Origin: Cristatella mucedo
Lineage: Eukaryota; Bryozoa; Phylactolaemata; Cristatellidae
Assembly: GCA_009760855.2 (NCBI GenBank)
Contig: WPIO01000025.1
Location: forward strand, 727,001 to 791,000
Direction: 5' to 3'
Length of the DNA stretch: 64,000 bases
This document shows, piece after piece, positions 11,086-22,945 of the stretch (its first letter is position 1; each line of letters starts with the position of its first letter). A program made the translations under genes and the position numbers. The notes beneath the pieces were generated by a model. It searched no databases. It worked only from the letters and a program-made list of their open reading frames with translations, and was not told the DNA's origin.

Positions 11086-13049
11086 ATAAATTTCTTCTAT
11101 TACACTGTAGCCTCATCGTGTAGAAAGCTAATGTGGCACACTACAACAGGACCCCACAGAAAAATGGTGATGGCCAATCCACATAACCTTAAAAACAGGT
11201 TTGGGCTTCCGGCGCCACCCGTGCAAATTTCTTACCGTCTACTGCCTCAAAAAGATTTTTCTCCGCCCCCATTAGTCAATACTAACTATGTTAGCAGGAA
11301 GCAATGAGGCTAAAGCCTGCATGAAGGCCGGGGTGGGGCTAGCCTGCAAGATTCATTTCTGTCGTCAACCTCACCAACGATGGCTCGACTAGCCAAGGTT
11401 CTTTCCCTTTGAAAAAGATTGCCGTGCTCCTTTCTACTCGCAATAATATTCCTCTTTGATTCAACCTTCTTAAGCTCACACAATTATTAGAAATATTTAC
11501 ATAAATATTACTTACATAACTCAATGTTTAATGAAAACATGTAGGTATGACCCATTTGCCAAAGCTGTATATGCTTAATGAGAGTTTGAGGTGCATCCAC
11601 GTGTAGGTGATCGAGATATGGTCAGTAAATTCAATTGGATGCTGTCTGTACCCCGGCACCATAGAGAGCTCGTTTGCAAACTTCTATTGTCCATGGCATT
11701 ACTACACATCGGTGCGATTAAAATGTATTATTATTATTATAGCAAGTGTCAAATCAAGGAACTAACGTGTGGGTGCTTTTAGGAAGGCTTACTTTAGCAA
11801 TGAGCAAGTGCCCTTTCCCATTGGATTAAGACAGCAATATAAATACTCAACGATGGAAATATAGATTGATAGATAGATTGAAAGATAGATTGTAGATTAA
11901 GCATCGATCCCGGCCAGCGACCTTTGCTATAAGATTGAATCCAATCGCCTCATCATGCTCTTCGAAGTCCTACCCAGCTTGCCCAGCCAAGCTTTACCCT
12001 TCCCTGTTTTTCCCGGCCCCGCACTGCTCTTACCCTGCTTCGCCACGCCTCTCTTCATGTAGAAGGAGGCCATTCTTTCTCACCGAACATCCTGTGCCCA
12101 CAATCACGTGCTCCTCTGCATTGTTACCCATTGGATTCATTTAATAACCCCTGCAAATACCTTTCAAAAATCATAACTAAAATTAATTCAGCTCATAATC
12201 TTTATTATTATATAATATTACGTTAAGAATCATTTTAAATTCTCATGACAACGATAAGTCTTCTGAAGCCCTCCTTAGATTACTTACAAATCGAGCGACT
12301 TCGGCTTGTATGGCAGCAATACTAACAACGAAAGTAGTTACATTAATATGTAGTCATTTCAAGTAGTTAATGGAGGGCCTCGCATACTTTATCGTTTAAG
12401 TCGACCACTATAGCAAGTCGCGTAGACACAATCCAAGGCAGAAATATTACTCCATCTTGAGCAAATCAGTCGATAGCAACAACAAACGAGACGCTATCCC
12501 TTCACAGCTAGCCCTGGCTACTTTTCGGCACTTGTCCACATGTGATTACTATTTATTACTTTCAGGTTCTTGCTTTGATACTGACTTATAGTTCAGTTGC
12601 TTGCTGCTACCGATGCTGGTGCTTCTACTTCTGCTTTTCTGCTGCAGCTTTTTCTGCTACTTCCATTTTTCTTTTTCTCCTGCTGCTGCCCGCTGCTACT
12701 ACAAATTTTCTCTTTGTTGACTGTATATGTTACATTGATCAGTCTGTTTTTTTGCATTGCATTATGGTCATCTTCAGTTATTCTGGTTAGTATTCGCAGA
12801 AGGTTCTCACAGAAAATGAACTCGCGAAGCATTATTCTGATGTATTACCATGGCCTTGGTCGGTATTGCTTCACTGAGAGGGACACTGCAAACTTAGGAA
12901 ACAAATGGGAGAATCGGATGCAGAACACTGGCGAAGATTAGCCTCCACCACCATTCGCTACCTTGTGCTTACATCTCGTAGATCCATCCTTGTTGCGCTT
13001 TTACTCAGCTTTATCCGTGTGTATTAAGTGTTATATAGGAGCTATAGGC
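11086..13049. other. No recognisable gene; GATA-like and hydrophobic low-complexity tracts
   Basis: A GATA/GATT-type run lies at 11858-11900, an ATT run near 11720, and a pyrimidine-rich tract at 12600-12720 that yields Leu/Phe/Cys-rich spurious frames. Confidence 0.5.
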
Positions 13050-13270
13050 ACGGTCTCCAACGTTTAGAAGGTTCGTACTTGGTATGGCTAAGCAATTCAA
13101 GTCTGAACCGAGGGTTGTAAGATTCTTCGCTTGGTGGGGAGTAGTATTGATAGGCTGATGGCAAATAATAAAGGAACCTAAAAGTAAACGACAGAAATTT
13201 CAAGTCAAGGCACTGCTTGATAGGGAGACAGTGCAGGTTGGTGAGAAGTAGTGTCTTGTGAAAATTACAA
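13050..13270 (-). mobile_element. LINE-A C-terminal fragment, heavily decayed
   Basis: Nucleotide similarity to the minus-strand LINE-A copies at 2.8 and 48.6 kb: GTCTCCAAAG-like start, GGGGGAGTAG..., GACAGAAATTTCAAGTC, CACTGCTTGATAGGGAGACA, GTGCAGGTTGGTGA. No usable frame remains. Confidence 0.6.
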
Positions 13271-14869
13271 TTTCACCGAAGAGAAAAGACTGGAGATGCG
13301 AGAAGTGCCAATCATCACTTTGGGCGATTGTTAAATACCTTCGTAGTCAGCGAGCTGAAACTGTTCACATGCCGTGGCCCTCTTAACGAAACATTCAAAT
13401 GCCACAGTCATGCAACATTTTAGAATGTTCACACTGTTAAATAACAACTACAGCGCATGGCAAAGCTACATATACCAAACAGATATGTATCCCAATTCTT
13501 GAAGCTCATCTTTTGCCACTAAAATCAAATTTACTTAAGAAAAAATTGTAGAACGTTCCTGCCGTAGGAAATTGGATCAAATACCTTCATTCGTGCGGTT
13601 ATTGGCATACTGGGCAAATTTTAGCAGTTATTTTGGCCGCCGAATTAGCATTGCAGACCGCTTTTGAACTAGCTTTTATGAGCTGATTCACATCACAGTG
13701 AATTGTAATATTTTCCCTCAGATAAAAATGCTGTAGATATAAACATAAGCTCTCAAAAGCATTTCATCGCCGCTCGCACAGTGATGACAATAGGAGAAAC
13801 ATCATGCACTTTACTATATTATGGACTCAAAACAAAAATATTTTTTACTTAGCATGTCAAATAGATGCAAGATGACCTAGCTGGTCATTATTCAGACCGT
13901 CATTAAAAGATGAAGCTGTTGTCAGCTCGAGCGACTGGTATTTGGCGGGACTGAACCTTATGAACAATTATAATGCGAGCGGAAATGGTCTCATTGCCAT
14001 ATGTCTATTACTCTCAGATTTGACTTTCAGAAATGTATAGTTATCCATAAAATTACCTCGAAGCCTTGGCTTTAAATGCCGACAGGCCGGCTCTAACCAA
14101 ATATCGACATACGCGCTTCAATTTATATTCTTATAAACGCAGCCCTGGTGCTAAGCTGTAGTCAACGGCAGTTGCTATATTTGACATTGGGAGAGCCTGG
14201 CCTTTGCTCGATTCAAGTGGGTTCAGTCAAGTAGCGAGAACTCTGGCAAAGGTTATGCAAAAATCCCAGTCCTTTGAAACCAGTGAGAAGCCGAAGTTAA
14301 GTTCTGCTAAGATTGATATCTGTTTTGGAGAGGCACTTCAGAATAAACGGAATGACTCATCAGTCATTTATCAGTAAGATCTCTGCGTCATAGCGTGCAC
14401 CGAGTTGTGCTCTGATAGGCTTGCAAAGTTCGCAAGAAAATTAATGCACACAACTCCTGGGATCTATAAGCTGATGAGACGCATCTTTATCTCTGACGCA
14501 AATGAAGCTGAGTGTAAGCCGGAATATACATGCAACGTGTTTCATCTTGTGGATGCATCTGAAAGGAATATCATTTCGTCGAAAGATCGTTTCATAGCGC
14601 ACTGAGTTTGAGAGGAGCGTAGTCAATAACAGACTAGTGCGTGAGCCATATCGGATGAGCAAAGAGGTATCGATATGTTTGCTTAAACGAGCGATGCGTG
14701 TAACTCGTGAGCCCAATAGGGTATGTTCGACGACTAGGTGCAATGCGAAAGATGCAAAACCAAAATCGATTGCATTCCCAGCCTCAAATTCTAATACATT
14801 TATTACTTTTCTTAACCATGTCGAACAAAAATGTTTAAGACTAGAAAGTACTATCGAGCTGCCACCGTA
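13271..14869. other. No recognisable gene
   Basis: The longest frame is 150 codons on the minus strand (14893-14441). Its first codons lie in the LINE-A 3' UTR, so it is not an intact gene. Confidence 0.5.
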
Positions 14870-15082
14870 GAAGTGCATGCTGCCACTAACCACACTTGCA
14901 TGCTGACCTTGTGCATGTCACCCCTAACCATGTTATTCATTTTGTTTATCAAGCATGATAGTACTCACCATTCAATCGCGTTTCCCTTTGTTTCAAATAT
15001 AAAGCGCCTAGAAAGAGATTAAGTTCTCTGAGGGCGCTTTATCAAGTGCATTATTATCATTATTATTACTATTACTATTCAA
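14870..15082 (+). mobile_element. LINE-A 3' UTR-only insertion
   Basis: Starts at GTGCATGCTGCCACTAACCA and runs through the complete family 3' UTR (CACCCCTAACCATGTTATTC, AAAGCGCCTAGAAAGAGATT, AGGGCGCTTTATCAAGTGCA) into an interrupted ATT repeat. It is an extreme 5' truncation. Confidence 0.85.
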
Positions 15083-15459
15083 ATATATTAGAAAACTTTA
15101 CACTATTAGTACAAACGGGTGAAGCCGAGTAAAAGCAAGTTTTCAAGTGTTCGACTTTTTCGTCGTGAGAAGTATACACCTAAGTAATAGGAAGCTGTTT
15201 TCCTCCAACAAATGGACCTGAAACCGTTTTCAACAAAACCGCAACCTATATTCTATCTTTTTGCTCAAATTATTGCACGCATTAGTCTCTAAAATTGCTT
15301 ATGACCACTCTCGATAGAATAAGATAACATCTAACATAATAATAACATAACAATTTAAATCATATAATAATCATGTCTAAAATATTAACGTAACATAACA
15401 TAATAATATTGTATATTATATATAATACTGCTGCTACAGTAATATTATTATTATTATTA

Positions 15460-16640
15460 AATTGTGGGGTACCTCATGGATCTTTGCTTGGCCCTGCTCT
15501 TTTCATGGTTTATACTCGTCATCTTGCCGATGTGATTTCCAAGCACAATCTAGGCTTTCACTTCAAAATGCAAATGACAGCTGTACCATTGCTTTGATCC
15601 ATCCCAGCCCTCCAGCACGTCGAATTCTCTCAACTCCCTTGCTTCATGTATTGATGACATTCGCACATGGATTGCAGCAAACTTTCTTAAATTGAATGAT
15701 GAAACAACCTACTTATTAGCTATGGAAAAAACCAAGTGTGATTCATAAATTGGAAAGGTTAGCACTCAAAAATGGCTTATTTGGCATTTCTCCTGTTGCA
15801 TCTGCACGAAATCTAGGTGTCATGCTCTTAAATGATCTTTCATTGGACGACCACATGTCAGCTACATTGTCAAGTGTGCGTACTTTCATTTTGATAGCAT
15901 TACTAAAATTCAGGCTTTTTTAGACAGGATAGCACATCTAAATTGGTCCATGCATTTCTGACATCCCATCTTGACTTATGCAACTCACTGCTCGCTATTC
16001 TACCGGCCAGTGCAATCAGACGCTTACAGCTGGTGCAAAACTCTACAGCAAGGCTTGTCTGTCGTGAGCATCACATTTGCCATATCTCGCCACTTCTCGC
16101 TGACCTGCACACCCTTCCAGTCAAGCAACGCATCGAATTTATGGTTAATTCATTCACTTTAGGTTCCCTTACTCTTTGTCTTGAGCCTACTTCTCAGATC
16201 TACTCCCCTACCAGGCTAAGGATTGCACCGACCGCTTTCGGAATCTAATCGTTTACCTTTACCTCGTATCATTTAGTGACCATGCCTTTATATCGTATGC
16301 TCCCAAAGCCTGGAACTCATTCCGACTTGCGTCATGACATCTCCAGACTTGACCACATTTAAAAGGAAACTAGACAATGCATATATTTATTACAGCATTA
16401 GTGGTTCTCTGTGATTCGTCGTTAATGCTCTTTAACGTGCTGACACTGTGCATGCTGCGACTAACCACACTTGCATGCTGACCCTGTGCATGTCACCCCT
16501 AGCCATCTTCTTCTTGTTGTTTATTGAGCATGCTACCACTAGCCATTCGATCGTGCTTCCTTTGAAGCCAACGTAAAGTGCGTAGAAACAGATTTATTTT
16601 TCTGAGGGCGCTATATCAAATGTATTATTAGTACTACTAG
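15460..16640 (+). mobile_element. LINE-A copy from the RT active-site region to the 3' tail
   Basis: Begins next to an ATT run with VPHGSLLGPALFMVYTRHLA (the PQGSVLGP motif with Q to H), ISKHNLGFHF, then shifted frames with SVRTF, AFLTSHLDLCNSLLA, IRRLQLVQNSTARLVCREH and the 3' UTR (TGCATGCTGCGACTAACCAC ... TGAGGGCGCTATATCAAATG). The YADD aspartates are lost (KMQMTA). Dead copy. Confidence 0.85.
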
Positions 16641-17114
16641 AGTAGCAGGACCTGAGCTATCAAGCGATTGTGGTAAGCTTTCCATCCAATCCAAGAAACC
16701 GCTTCCTAGAGCTTCATACCAACCGACTCCGCCTTTTTGTCACCACTTGCTTACTTTCACGCATGATTTTACAAGAACAAATAACTTCTACATCGTTCGG
16801 CAAATTTTTCTCTACCTGATGCAATAATTAACACTTCGGAGAACTTCAAAAGTTAACCTGTGTGCAAAGATTTTGCGGCTGGATTGTAAGAAAATTGTTT
16901 ATGTGATTTTTGCGGTTAGAGGAACTGGTCGTAAGCCGGGCGGATTTTCATCCCTCGTTGCGGAGGACGGCTGAACTGTGCACCCTGGCCACTCCACATA
17001 TAACGACGGATGAGGGTGGCCTTCAAGTGATTTCGGTCTTGCAAACCAAATCATACCCTTTATCTGCTTTCCTTTCAAACCCTTATATAAACGCTGAGAG
17101 CCAATACAGCACTC

Positions 17115-17159
17115 TCTTTTTTTCCCTCTATTTCTCTCTCTCTCCCTCACTTTCTTTCT

Positions 17160-17213
<54 letters not shown>
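17115..17213. repeat. CT microsatellite
   Basis: Pyrimidine-rich stretch ending in about 25 perfect CT units. Open frames across it are artefacts. Confidence 0.95.
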
Positions 17214-17218
<5 letters not shown>

Positions 17219-17299
17219 CTAATCACTTTATAAAATAAAATGTGCCCTCTACCGCAAATAAAAAATGCACGTCGTAGCTATAGAGTCAATTTATCATTC

Positions 17300-17380
17300 C
17301 TTTCAAGCATATTTAAAATGCTATGTTCTCTGGGGTAGCCATGCAAATAAATTATCATTATTATTATTATTATTATATCA
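17300..17380 (+). mobile_element. LINE-like tail with ATT repeat
   Basis: TTTAAAATGCTATGTTCTCTGGG then TGCAAATAAATTATCATTATT. This resembles the LINE-A terminus in order and spacing but is well diverged, and could be a sister family. Confidence 0.4.
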
Positions 17381-17689
17381 TTACTAGACTTCAGTTATTG
17401 TGTTTCCCATTAATCGCCTTTTTTAATTTTGAATCATTCTAATCTGTGCTGCTATATCCGTTTCAGACTAACTTGAAGTCCATAAATCATGTCATACGCT
17501 TCGCTCCTCAGCCTCATTTTTATTCTAACTCAACTGGCTGTTTATCGAGCACCTGATTAGCCAACAATTTCACTAGGGTTCTGCAGAATTTTGCTCGCAC
17601 TTTTTAAGTGCAAGAATCCTAGCCTCAAATTTTGACTACAATAATTTTGCAGCACGTTTTGGATGGCGCGTCGGCAATATTTAGAATTA

Positions 17690-18260
17690 CATTCTATGCG
17701 AGCTTAGAGCCTTATTTGGGCTGGGGGGCTGGGAGGGATCAAAGCACGGTTATAGTAATGAGCTATCCGAATACAAATAATAATTAAGGATTCGTGAATT
17801 ATAAATTTCAGTCATAATCTAATCGATCTATTTCTCCGTCGTTACACTTTGTTAGGAACAAAGCTGGGGAGACGGTGTGGCAGTAGCAGTAATTACGATC
17901 TAGTGAATTTCTATAATAGTGGTCCAATAAACCTCAGGCATTTTGAAGAAATAGCCGACAAGACCTGAGGCTACGGACATATATACAATGTTATTCATGT
18001 AATGCCCCGGTAACTTTTCTCATTAGCAGCAAATAGTTGACACAGTCCACGACACTGAGACCACGTATTATGAGGGCTTAATCAAACAAGAATTCCATGA
18101 GTGCAATGTATTAGTGGCCACTGTTATATTTGGCTCGTTGACCAATGCTGACTCACTAAAGTGCTGGAGGAAGTCTGGGCTTCGTGGCCTAAAGTATTGC
18201 AAATATATACTGGAAATACCCTTTCTATCTTACCAGTGCTTTTTTAGTATAATTCACTAT
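17690..18260 (-). mobile_element. Very decayed LINE-A RT region
   Basis: Two anchors match minus-strand LINE-A: GGCTGGGAGGGATCAAAGCA at 17722-17741, as in the RT region at 49.25 kb, and GACCTGAGGCTA near 17960, as in the pre-RT linker. Spacing is shorter than in intact copies and no frame survives. Confidence 0.45.
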
Positions 18261-18299
18261 GCACAGGTGAATAAATAGTGGCACTGAGTATTTTCATAT

Positions 18300-18490
18300 T
18301 TACTTCAGCACGCATTTAACCATGCATGCTGACCTTACGTGAACTTTTTCGGCGTCTGCATGTTTTTTCAAGCCTGCTATCATGCATATCCCTATCCCTA
18401 GGTTAATTATTATCTCTTAGTGAGATCTAAAGCACCTGAAAAGAGATTTAGTGTTCTCAATGCGATTTACAAAAGACCTATTATAATTGT
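18300..18490 (+). mobile_element. Decayed LINE-A 3' UTR
   Basis: Contains CATGCTGACCTTACGTG, then AAAGCACCTGAAAAGAGATTT, TGTTCTCAATGCG and a short AT tail, in the order of the LINE-A 3' end. Confidence 0.5.
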
Positions 18491-19679
18491 GATCACATTT
18501 ACATTATATATACAGTACTGGCTCAAAAATGTTGGGCATCGTGATAGCCAACAAATATCTTAAATAATGAAGTTTGGTTTTGCAAATCGCGGCCATCAAA
18601 TATTACCTTAAGTTATTTTTAACACACCAAGAAGCTTTCAATTTTCCAAATTGTGCAAACAGCCGCATTGATTAACCAACTTGATATGAAGAAAACCAAA
18701 GTAACTATGTTGGTTGTTTCAAATAGATTCGGAATTAGTTGCGTTGTTAAAGGATAAATTTCTCAGCTCCACCAGAATACGACAAAATCAGAGTCATATA
18801 GATGTGTGTACGTACCCCCTCTCGACAAAGTCATCTTAATAGCTGCATCAGGCAATTCTTCAGAAATGGTCAACGTTAGAGACATGCGGTTCGTGAGCAT
18901 GTGCAGACGCAGCTAAATCTTTTTTCAGACAATTCTAAAAATTGGCAATGCAGATAGAGTAAGAAAATAACCAATCAATCCTATCCTCATAAAATCTATG
19001 GAACCGTATACTACTGCTTTGCAAGTCAGGCAAACATCCGATACCCAAAAAACCATACATAAGTGAATGTATTAAAAACTTCATCATTTAGCGTGTTTCA
19101 CGACTTGAGAAAACCAATGTGATAGCGTGCATGGTTTGATATAAATAGTGCTATTCCTTGTGAATCCTTTGTCCTGGTCAAATTTAACGCTGATGCAGAA
19201 AAGCGATCGATTATCGTCAGCAATATTGTAGCCGCCTACCTAATCCATATAAAGCTTAATGTACTACAAATAGCCATGTCTGAGCGCAGATGATGGCCCA
19301 CAGGGCTGTCTCGCGTCTGCGTGCCCTTACTGACTCAGTAACAATGATACAGGGATTATTTAATAATTATCGCGATTCCTATGATAAAATTCCTCTAATT
19401 TTGGGAGCAAACCTCTGCGGCCCTATTGTATTAAGCACAAAAACTCGCGCCAACACATTTAGAAATAGCCCTTGAGGCCTGCTAGTCCGACTTTAAAAGC
19501 TACTAAACTGTTGCTTGCAATGCCTGCACTTGCATTGGCTGTAAACTTCGAAATTATTTCTAGCGAGAGGCTTTTACTGATATTTAATCAACTTCAGATA
19601 CTTAGAGAGCACTTTGCCCACCAGCGAACTTGTCCCGCTTGTTGCTAGGGTCGACCGCCTAAGTAGCAGGCTAAGCCAT
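18491..19679. other. No recognisable gene
   Basis: AT-rich, stop-dense, nothing repeated noticed. Confidence 0.6.
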
Positions 19680-19780
19680 TGCGGCCCTGCGAGACCCTTT
19701 GTAGGACGTTTCCCCCTGGACGTTTTCCCCCGACATTTCCCCCTGGTGTACCAAAGAACATTTCCCCCTCTGTCAATGAA
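19680..19780 (-). repeat. Left arm of GGGGGAAATGTC repeat
   Basis: Read on the minus strand: AGGGGGAAATGTTC, CAGGGGGAAATGTC, GGGGGAAAACGTCC, AGGGGGAAACGTCC. Similar blocks in the opposite orientation are at 20565-20635. Confidence 0.65.
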
Positions 19781-19797
19781 TTTATAACTAAGAAGGC

Positions 19798-19800
<3 letters not shown>

Positions 19801-19877
<77 letters not shown>

Positions 19878-19885
19878 CTGTGTCT

Positions 19886-19922
<37 letters not shown>
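19801..19922. repeat. TA then TG microsatellite
   Basis: About 36 TA units followed by TGTCTG variants and a TG run. Confidence 0.95.
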
Positions 19923-19924
<2 letters not shown>

Positions 19925-20295
19925 CATGCATGTATTTACATGATCAAATGAAGTTTACGTCTTTGAACTAAAACCAACTCAGTATAATTGGAAGTATGGA
20001 TTAGAAGGATGGTTTCTAATGGAGCGAGCGGCGGCGATTGTGGCGGCAGCGGCGGCGGCCGGAGTTCTGCCCGCGGGATTTCGGTCCCGCTTGACGCAGC
20101 CAGGCACTTGTTCTTACCCGTCAAAGCGGGCGCCAGCTACGGTGTGCCGCTCGTTCCTACAAGTGAATACGAAGCCTCGGAGGTCTACTGAGTATAACTC
20201 GATCTCAAGAGATCTCGTTACGCCCTAATACGCACTGATTAAAGCACGGAATACGGGCCAGGGTGGATTTAGGAGGCGGAGGTGCAGCCCGCCCT

Positions 20296-20553
20296 CCTAA
20301 ACCCTAAACTCCAAAACCCTACACCCATAAACCCTAAAACCCTACACCCATAAACCCTAAACCCTAAAACCCTAAGCCAATAAACACGAAACCCTAAACC
20401 CCTAAACACTAAACCCTAAAACACTAAACCCTAACCCCCAAACAATAAACTCTAAAATCTCAAATCCTAAACCCTAAATACTAAACCCTAAACCCTAAAA
20501 CCCTAAACACTAAACCCTAAAACCCTAGATACTAAACCCGAAACCCTAAACCA
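20296..20553. repeat. Interstitial telomere-like CCCTAAA array (TTTAGGG type)
   Basis: About 250 bp of imperfect CCCTAAA and CCCTAAAA units with variants (AACACTAA, ACCCATAA). The 7-base unit is the plant/alga/protist telomere type; the usual animal telomere is TTAGGG. It is preceded by a hairpin (TTTAGGAGG at 20268-20276 with CCTCCTAAA at 20293-20301), and the wider segment is bounded by inverted GGGAAATGT/CGTCCAG blocks. Confidence 0.85.
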
Positions 20554-20559
20554 TATACC

Positions 20560-20640
20560 CGGAGGAATGTCCTACCCCAGCGGGAAATGTTCGGGGTGTG
20601 AAACGTCCAGAGGGGGATTTCCGTGCCCCGCGAGAGCGAC
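20560..20640 (+). repeat. Right arm of GGGGGAAATGTC repeat
   Basis: GGAATGTCCTACCCCAG, CGGGAAATGTTCGGGG, GAAACGTCCAGAGGGGGA. Inverted relative to 19680-19780; between the arms are AT/TG microsatellites, a GC-rich block (19995-20130) and the telomere-like array. Confidence 0.65.
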
Positions 20641-22484
20641 CGTATAATATATTCTGAGAGCGATGCGCACAAGGACGTTACAGCAAACCAACAATCTGCT
20701 TGAGTCTCAGTAGCTCTTGGTACTGGTTCGGAACGATCTTAAACTGAAAAATGCGTCGATCTTTGGCTCCTAATTATCACACTATGAGTTGATCCGTGGC
20801 ACCTAGATAATATCTACGCAAGAGTCGAGTCTGAGTTAGCAACAGAACCTTGAAGAATACAGAAACTCCGTGCAGACAAGGTTATAACGCATTCGTTCTT
20901 GAATTGTGGGGAAAATATAGTTTTCTATCAGATTTTTAAAAAAGAACAGAATTGTTATGCATATTATTTTTAACACATTTTGAACCGCCATAGAGCTCAG
21001 TCAAGGAGGTAATTTCAGGTCATGTGGTTGCGTCCTACAGCAGCCAATCTTTTTTTGCTCACTGCATGGCTGATAATAGCTTCTCGCGTACCATCATCCG
21101 ACTTTACTTTGATTACGTCTGTAGATTCACAGGTATCTAGAAATTATTCGCGATTTTGTTTCTTATCGGTGAGTTTCTGCCTCTGTTGTAACCTGCTGAG
21201 CTTACCAGCTTCCAATCCTACTCATCGAGTCATTTCAACTATTGCTTCCAGGTAAAGTCAAACACAAACTCTGCTTAATCCGGTAACTCTGCAGTCTGTC
21301 AGGCTAGCAACAACGTGTCTCGAGTTGTTGCTGCTACATGGAGAGCGAAAATTCAAAAGCGCACGAGTTAAATGACAGTGGAATAGATATTATAAGTGCT
21401 TCAACTGGTGCTGAAAGCGGTCAACGGTTAATTTAATTTAATTAAATAACTTCCACGGATGGTTCATGATTACTGAAAACTAAGCTTTCTTTTCTTCTAC
21501 CGCCAGCGTAATGAATTCGGGAAATATAAACTAAAAAAATGGTGGCTAATGCGACAGCACATCGCATAAAGCATCAGATGCGATTTGCTGGTTGGTATGC
21601 CTTTTACAGCGGGCAAGTTAAAATGACCTGTTACAATATCGCAGCCTAAGACCTGCGTCGTTCAAACATGCACCTTGATGAAGTGGCAAGACTAGATTGG
21701 TGCTCTTAGGATAAGTTTTCTTCAGAAGAATCCTGGTTAAGCTCACAAGCAACATTATAAATTTGACACCATCAAGGACTTATTTCAGGTTTTAGCAGGC
21801 TTCCTACTTGCGTGTCCTCTACGATATCACCTTTCTTTTTTGAGAGAATATTCCATATTTTAGAAATAAATAATAGCATTATTATTGCTATTAACAGCAA
21901 TATCGGGACCAACCTATTTGAGCGAAATTCGTTGTCTCAGGCTGCGAGAGGTTAATATTCGGCGATCCCAGCAATCCTCTAGTTTTGCAATCCCGAAAAT
22001 CCCCTGGTTTGGCAAGCACGAGCTTTTTCTGTCTCGCACGAGAGCGTGCATCTGGCTGCGGGCTACCCGCTCGTTTCTGGTAACTTGGCTGGAACTTGAA
22101 TTGCAATGAAAGTACGCGTCGTCATTCTTCGTGGCCCAGTGCTTGCCACCGTCGAACCTGCCACAGCTGCACCTTGGGCTTTGAGTTGTACTGGATTTGT
22201 ACCTCATGACTGTTACTGAGCGTGTGGCCCGACCGAGGCTGTCATCTTTTTCTACACTGACGACGCTGACGCGCTATAAAGGTACGGGCGATCTTGATTG
22301 CTACCATGCCCATATATCGCAGGTGGATCGGTGAGCATTGCTTCAGCGTGTAGGACTCGCCCGCAGGCGAGCTTCGAGGCTGCTCCAACTGAATTGGTTG
22401 CACGTATTCTAGCAGTAACACCTGCTTGGTAAGCTGTGCGATTATTGCAAAGGGCAAACAGAGCCTACACAGTGCATACGTAAC
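20641..22484. other. Mostly anonymous; candidate secretory exon inside
   Basis: 21950-22240 is GC-richer and open on both strands (up to 97 codons) without signatures. TATAAAG at 22276 has no assigned gene. Confidence 0.5.
21022..21168 (+). CDS. Candidate first exon with signal peptide
   Basis: ATG followed by a typical secretory leader, MWLRPTAANLFLLTAWLIIA, cleavage possible after SRVPSS. It ends at TTATCG|GTGAGT, a strong donor; an earlier donor, TCACAG|GTATCT, is at 21132. Downstream exons were not identified, so the gene is unproven. Confidence 0.3.
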
Positions 22485-22905
22485 CAAACTATGTCAATCT
22501 AACAGTTTACCAATACCTCGTACAAACCTCAAATCTTTTCTCAAACCTTTGGAGACCATGCATTTAGTTCGTATGCTCCCAAAGCCTGGAACTCACTTCC
22601 GACTTGCATCACATCATCCTTTAACTTGACCACATTTAAAAAGAACTTGAAAACGCATCAGTTTAGGACAGCATTTAGTGGGTCCCTGCGATTCGTCCTT
22701 TATGTGCTTATGCATGCTGACTCTGTGCATTCTGCCACTAGCCACACTTGCATGCTGACCCTGTGCATGTCACCCCTAACCATGTTATTCATGTTGTTTA
22801 TCAAGCATGATATTACTCACCCTTTAATCGCGCTTCCCTTTGCAGCGAATGTAGAACGCCTAGAAAAAATTGAGTTCTCTGAGGGTGCTTTATCAAGTGT
22901 GTTAC

Positions 22906-22945
<40 letters not shown>
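22485..22945 (+). mobile_element. LINE-A C-terminal end, 3' UTR and ATT tail
   Basis: Encodes NSLPIPRTNLKSF, SYAPKAWNSLPT-like sequence in shifted frames and FKKNLKTHQFRTAFSGS, then the full 3' UTR and an uninterrupted ATT repeat (22904-22945). The tail ends exactly where the 1.2 kb dispersed repeat begins. Confidence 0.85.

Noticed and set aside
12542-12941. Hydrophobic 114-codon frame resembling a membrane protein
   Set aside because: Produced by a pyrimidine-rich tract; overlapping frames on both strands are equally long and there are no splice or family signals.
14441-14893. 150-codon minus-strand frame
   Set aside because: Its start lies inside a LINE-A 3' UTR and no family or splice context was found; the length is near what chance gives in 64 kb.
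19574-19951. Frames of 90-117 codons over the TA/TG repeat
   Set aside because: Low-complexity artefact (Ile-Tyr, His-Thr repeats).
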